NCBI GenBank assembly: GCA_036273915.1
Contig: DASUGR010000097.1
Coordinates: 1 to 7,404 of the forward strand
Source: PLA2 sp036273915
GTDB taxonomy: Bacteria > Planctomycetota > PLA2
Reading direction: 5' to 3'
DNA length: 7,404 nucleotides
Below are positions 5,640 to 7,404 of the stretch, in pieces. A model generated the notes under the pieces. The model saw only the letters and a program-made list of their open reading frames with translations. It did not search any database and was not told the DNA's origin. The position numbers and the translations under genes are program-made. How positions within the stretch are numbered: the stretch's first letter is position 1; the number at the start of each line of letters is the position of its first letter.

Positions 5640-7142
5640 ATGAGCAACCCGTTGCATCAGAAGGATCCGAAGGCGCACGAGCGCCCCCCCATCCCCCTCC
5701 CCGACCCCGACGAGGTGCGCCACACCTTCGACGTCGCGATGGCGAAGGTCCGCGAACGCCAAGGGTTCTACGTGGCGATGGCGGCGATCGTCCTCCTCGC
5801 GACGATCGGCGTGATCTTCGTCCTCAACCTCGGCCCCTCCGCGCCGCCCAACGAATTCGCGTCGGTGTGGAGGCGCGCGGACGCCGTCAAGCGAAAGCTC
5901 GCTGCGGACGAGTCCGCCCGAAGCGAGCTCGCGGCGCTCGAGGCCTACCTGCCCCAGGTCCGGGGGACGAAGGCGGAGGGCGAGGCGCTGTGGCTCCTCG
6001 GCATCTGCTACTACCGCGAAGCCTGGACCTCGGACAAGGCGACCGCCGCGGAGCGGAAGCCCGCGATCGAGAAGGCGATCGGCTTCCTCACCGAGCTCGA
6101 GCAGCCGAAGTTCGACGAGCTCCTGATCACGAAGCAGAACTGGTTCACGTCGAGCGCCGTGGCGCCCACGGCGGCGCTGCTCAAGCAGGCCCGCGCCGAC
6201 CTCGACTGGGTGGACGCGAACGCGTACACGGAGCCGCTCCCGAACCCGGATGTCGTCGCGGTGCTCCGCACCAGCGAGGGCGATGTCCACATCCAGTTCT
6301 TCCCCGATCTGTGCCCCGAGCACGTGAAGAACTTCATAACGCTAGCGCGCAAAGGCACTTACAACGAGACGCTCTTCCATTTCGCCCGCAAGGGGGACGC
6401 CGCCAAACCCTTGGGCGTCATGGGCGGCGACCCCTACACGTTCTTCTACAACGACCCCAACAACAAGGCGCAGATCCTCCGCTGGGGCAACGGAGGCGTC
6501 GGCTACGAGGTCCCGCCGGAGGGCGGTCGCTACCGCATCGCGCACCGCGCGGGCATCGTCACCTCGCAGATGAGCAACAACGCCGACTGGGACAACGGCT
6601 CGCAGTTCATGCTGATGACCGGTACCGACATCGACCTCGACAAGCAACACACGCCCTTCGCGAAGGTGGTCGAGGGCCAGGGGATCGTCGACCGCATCGC
6701 GGGGAAGACGACCGCGGGAGAGCATGCCCCCTACAAGGACGACGCGGACTTCTCGACGATCGCGACGCGCGACCTCATCGTCGCCCCCGCAACCCTGCAC
6801 AAGGTCATCGTTTACGAGAAGGGGAAGGCGATGGACCACGACTTCCCGCTCCTTGAGGGCGAACGGAGCCTCGCGTCGCTCTCGTCCACGCCGGTCCAGC
6901 CGCTCGAGGGCGACGCCGCCTACTGCGGTCGCCTCCTGCGATCCCCCGATGGCGCCGGCGAGATCCGCCTCGGACTCGACGTCCCGTTCCCCGACGGCAC
7001 CGAAATCGAGAAGGCAGATCCCAAGGGCGAGCGCATCCAGCGCGACGCCAACACGGGGCCGCAGGACAAGGCGCCGTCGAACCCGGAGAAGCCGGCGGAA
7101 GAGCCTGCCGACGAGCCGGCGGACGGGTCGCCGGGCAACTAG
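5640..7142 (+). CDS. Membrane-anchored cyclophilin-like protein
   Basis: This 500-residue protein has a single membrane segment at 43-64 (FYVAMAAIVLLATIGVIFVL) after a basic N-terminus, so it should face the periplasm. Residues 75-190 are helical and TPR-like (ALWLLGICYYREAW). Residues 205-394 form a cyclophilin-type peptidyl-prolyl isomerase domain: VLRTSEGDVHIQFFPDLCPEHVKNFITLARKGTY in two adjoining stretches, VMGGDPY, and NGSQFMLMTG (319-328). Residues 470-500 are a Pro/Glu/Asp tail. Two catalytic positions of human cyclophilin A are replaced: Arg55 by Phe248 (FHF for FHR) and Gln63 by Met261 (VMGGD for QGGD); Trp121 is also not conserved. Isomerase activity may be weak or lost, leaving a binding or chaperone role. 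Start ATG 5640 was preferred over an upstream in-frame ATG at 5559, which would overlap the lipoprotein by 71 nt. The TAG stop lies in the end of an inserted repeat element. Confidence 0.9.
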   Translation: MSNPLHQKDPKAHERPPIPLPDPDEVRHTFDVAMAKVRERQGFYVAMAAIVLLATIGVIFVLNLGPSAPPNEFASVWRRADAVKRKLAADESARSELAALEAYLPQVRGTKAEGEALWLLGICYYREAWTSDKATAAERKPAIEKAIGFLTELEQPKFDELLITKQNWFTSSAVAPTAALLKQARADLDWVDANAYTEPLPNPDVVAVLRTSEGDVHIQFFPDLCPEHVKNFITLARKGTYNETLFHFARKGDAAKPLGVMGGDPYTFFYNDPNNKAQILRWGNGGVGYEVPPEGGRYRIAHRAGIVTSQMSNNADWDNGSQFMLMTGTDIDLDKQHTPFAKVVEGQGIVDRIAGKTTAGEHAPYKDDADFSTIATRDLIVAPATLHKVIVYEKGKAMDHDFPLLEGERSLASLSSTPVQPLEGDAAYCGRLLRSPDGAGEIRLGLDVPFPDGTEIEKADPKGERIQRDANTGPQDKAPSNPEKPAEEPADEPADGSPGN

Positions 7143-7162
7143 GCTCTGTCTGAAAAGTCGCC
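7139..7162 (+). repeat. Left terminal inverted repeat
   Basis: It begins CTAGGCTCTGTCTGAAAAGT and ends CGCC. It pairs with 7270-7293 with one mismatch at the fifteenth base. It includes the TAG stop codon (7140-7142) of the upstream gene. Confidence 0.85.
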
Positions 7163-7269
7163 TGGATTCGACCGGCTGCGGCTGCGCCGGCCTGCGTCGC
7201 GCCTCCTCGCAGTACTTCTCCGTCAGTACAGCTTCGTCGGCGCTCCTTGTCCGGCTTGTCCGTCCTGAC

Positions 7270-7293
7270 GGCGACTTCTCAGACAGAGCCTAG
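7270..7293 (-). repeat. Right terminal inverted repeat
   Basis: This is the inverted partner of 7139-7162: read on the minus strand it starts CTAGGCTCTGTCTGAGAAGT and ends CGCC. The two repeats are separated by 107 bp. Confidence 0.85.
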
Positions 7294-7339
7294 CGCGCAG
7301 CGCTTCCTGGGCCCCGAACCCCCACCACATCGACCGCGC

Positions 7340-7367
7340 GGCGGGCCCGCCACCCGCGGGCGCCGCC
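7340..7367. terminator. GC-rich hairpin, possible terminator
   Basis: GGCGGGCCCGC (7340-7350), loop CACCC, then GCGGGCGCCGCC (7356-7367) fold into an 11-bp stem with a single-base bulge. There is no T-tract on either strand, so an intrinsic terminator of the classical kind is not supported. It sits between the inserted element and a possible convergent gene end at 7380, a place where a terminator would be expected. No other feature was seen in 7294-7404. Confidence 0.35.
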
Positions 7368-7404
7368 CGGCGATCCCGCCTACACGTCGGGACGGGAGAA
7401 GCCG

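Larger units (their letters stand above)
7139..7293. mobile_element. MITE-like element with 24-bp terminal inverted repeats
   Basis: The left end (7139-7162, CTAGGCTCTGTCTGAAAAGT then CGCC) and the right end (7270-7293) are inverted copies matching at 23 of 24 positions, the single difference being A versus G. Both ends finish in CTAG, which can be read as a 4-bp (or 2-bp TA) target duplication, leaving a 147-bp core from GGCTCTG to CAGAGCC. The interior has no credible gene, so it is non-autonomous. Target CTAG or TA suits IS5- or IS630-type transposases, but no transposase is in the window to match it. The left CTAG contains the TAG stop of the cyclophilin-like gene. Confidence 0.75.

Noticed and set aside
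7139..7293. The inverted repeats as a transcription terminator
   Set aside because: The arms are 24 bp long, separated by 107 bp, with no T-tract, and end in matching CTAG, which fits a mobile element better.
1..7404. CRISPR array, tRNA, rRNA or riboswitch
   Set aside because: No regularly spaced direct repeats, cloverleaf-like segments or known RNA signatures were seen; nearly all bases are in protein-coding genes.

Overview
This is a GC-rich window of dense, typically bacterial gene packing. Coding is complete on both sides of one divergent intergenic region at about 3798-4004. The organism looks like a diderm bacterium, most likely Planctomycetota or a similar high-GC lineage. That inference rests on four things: a SUMF1-domain protein, a secondary FabF/FabZ/ACP set with a long ACP variant, a lipoprotein signal, and a membrane-anchored cyclophilin. 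No rRNA or marker gene is present to confirm it.

Leftward operon (minus strand, read from 3797 down to 1). A SUMF1/formylglycine-generating-enzyme-like protein with a helical N-terminus and an Ala/Pro linker comes first. It is followed by a catalytically intact FabZ-type dehydratase, an unusually long acyl carrier protein (128 residues), a second FabZ-like hot-dog protein that has lost the catalytic His loop, and a FabF-type ketosynthase with an intact active site that runs off the left edge. Spacings are 90, 21 and 9 nt, then an ATGA stop/start overlap. Together the last four genes look like a dedicated type II fatty-acid or polyketide-like chain-building module, separate from housekeeping FAS. 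No ketoreductase is visible; it may lie beyond position 1.

Rightward operon (plus strand, 4005-7142). An acyl-CoA dehydrogenase with a TTG start is joined by an ATGA overlap to a small unrecognised lipoprotein. Ten nt later comes a 500-residue membrane-anchored cyclophilin-like protein whose key catalytic residues are replaced. A reasonable sigma70-type promoter precedes the dehydrogenase, and a perfect TATAAT on the opposite strand may serve the leftward operon.

Right end (7139-7404). A 155-bp element with 24-bp terminal inverted repeats (23/24 matching), ending in CTAG on both sides, sits exactly on the TAG stop codon of the cyclophilin gene. It has the form of a MITE or other non-autonomous insertion element. 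The last 111 bases hold a strong GC hairpin and possibly the tail of a convergent gene.

The points most worth following are the degenerate dehydratase and long ACP in the fatty-acid-like cluster, the SUMF1 protein without catalytic cysteines, the cyclophilin without its catalytic Arg, and the stop-codon MITE.
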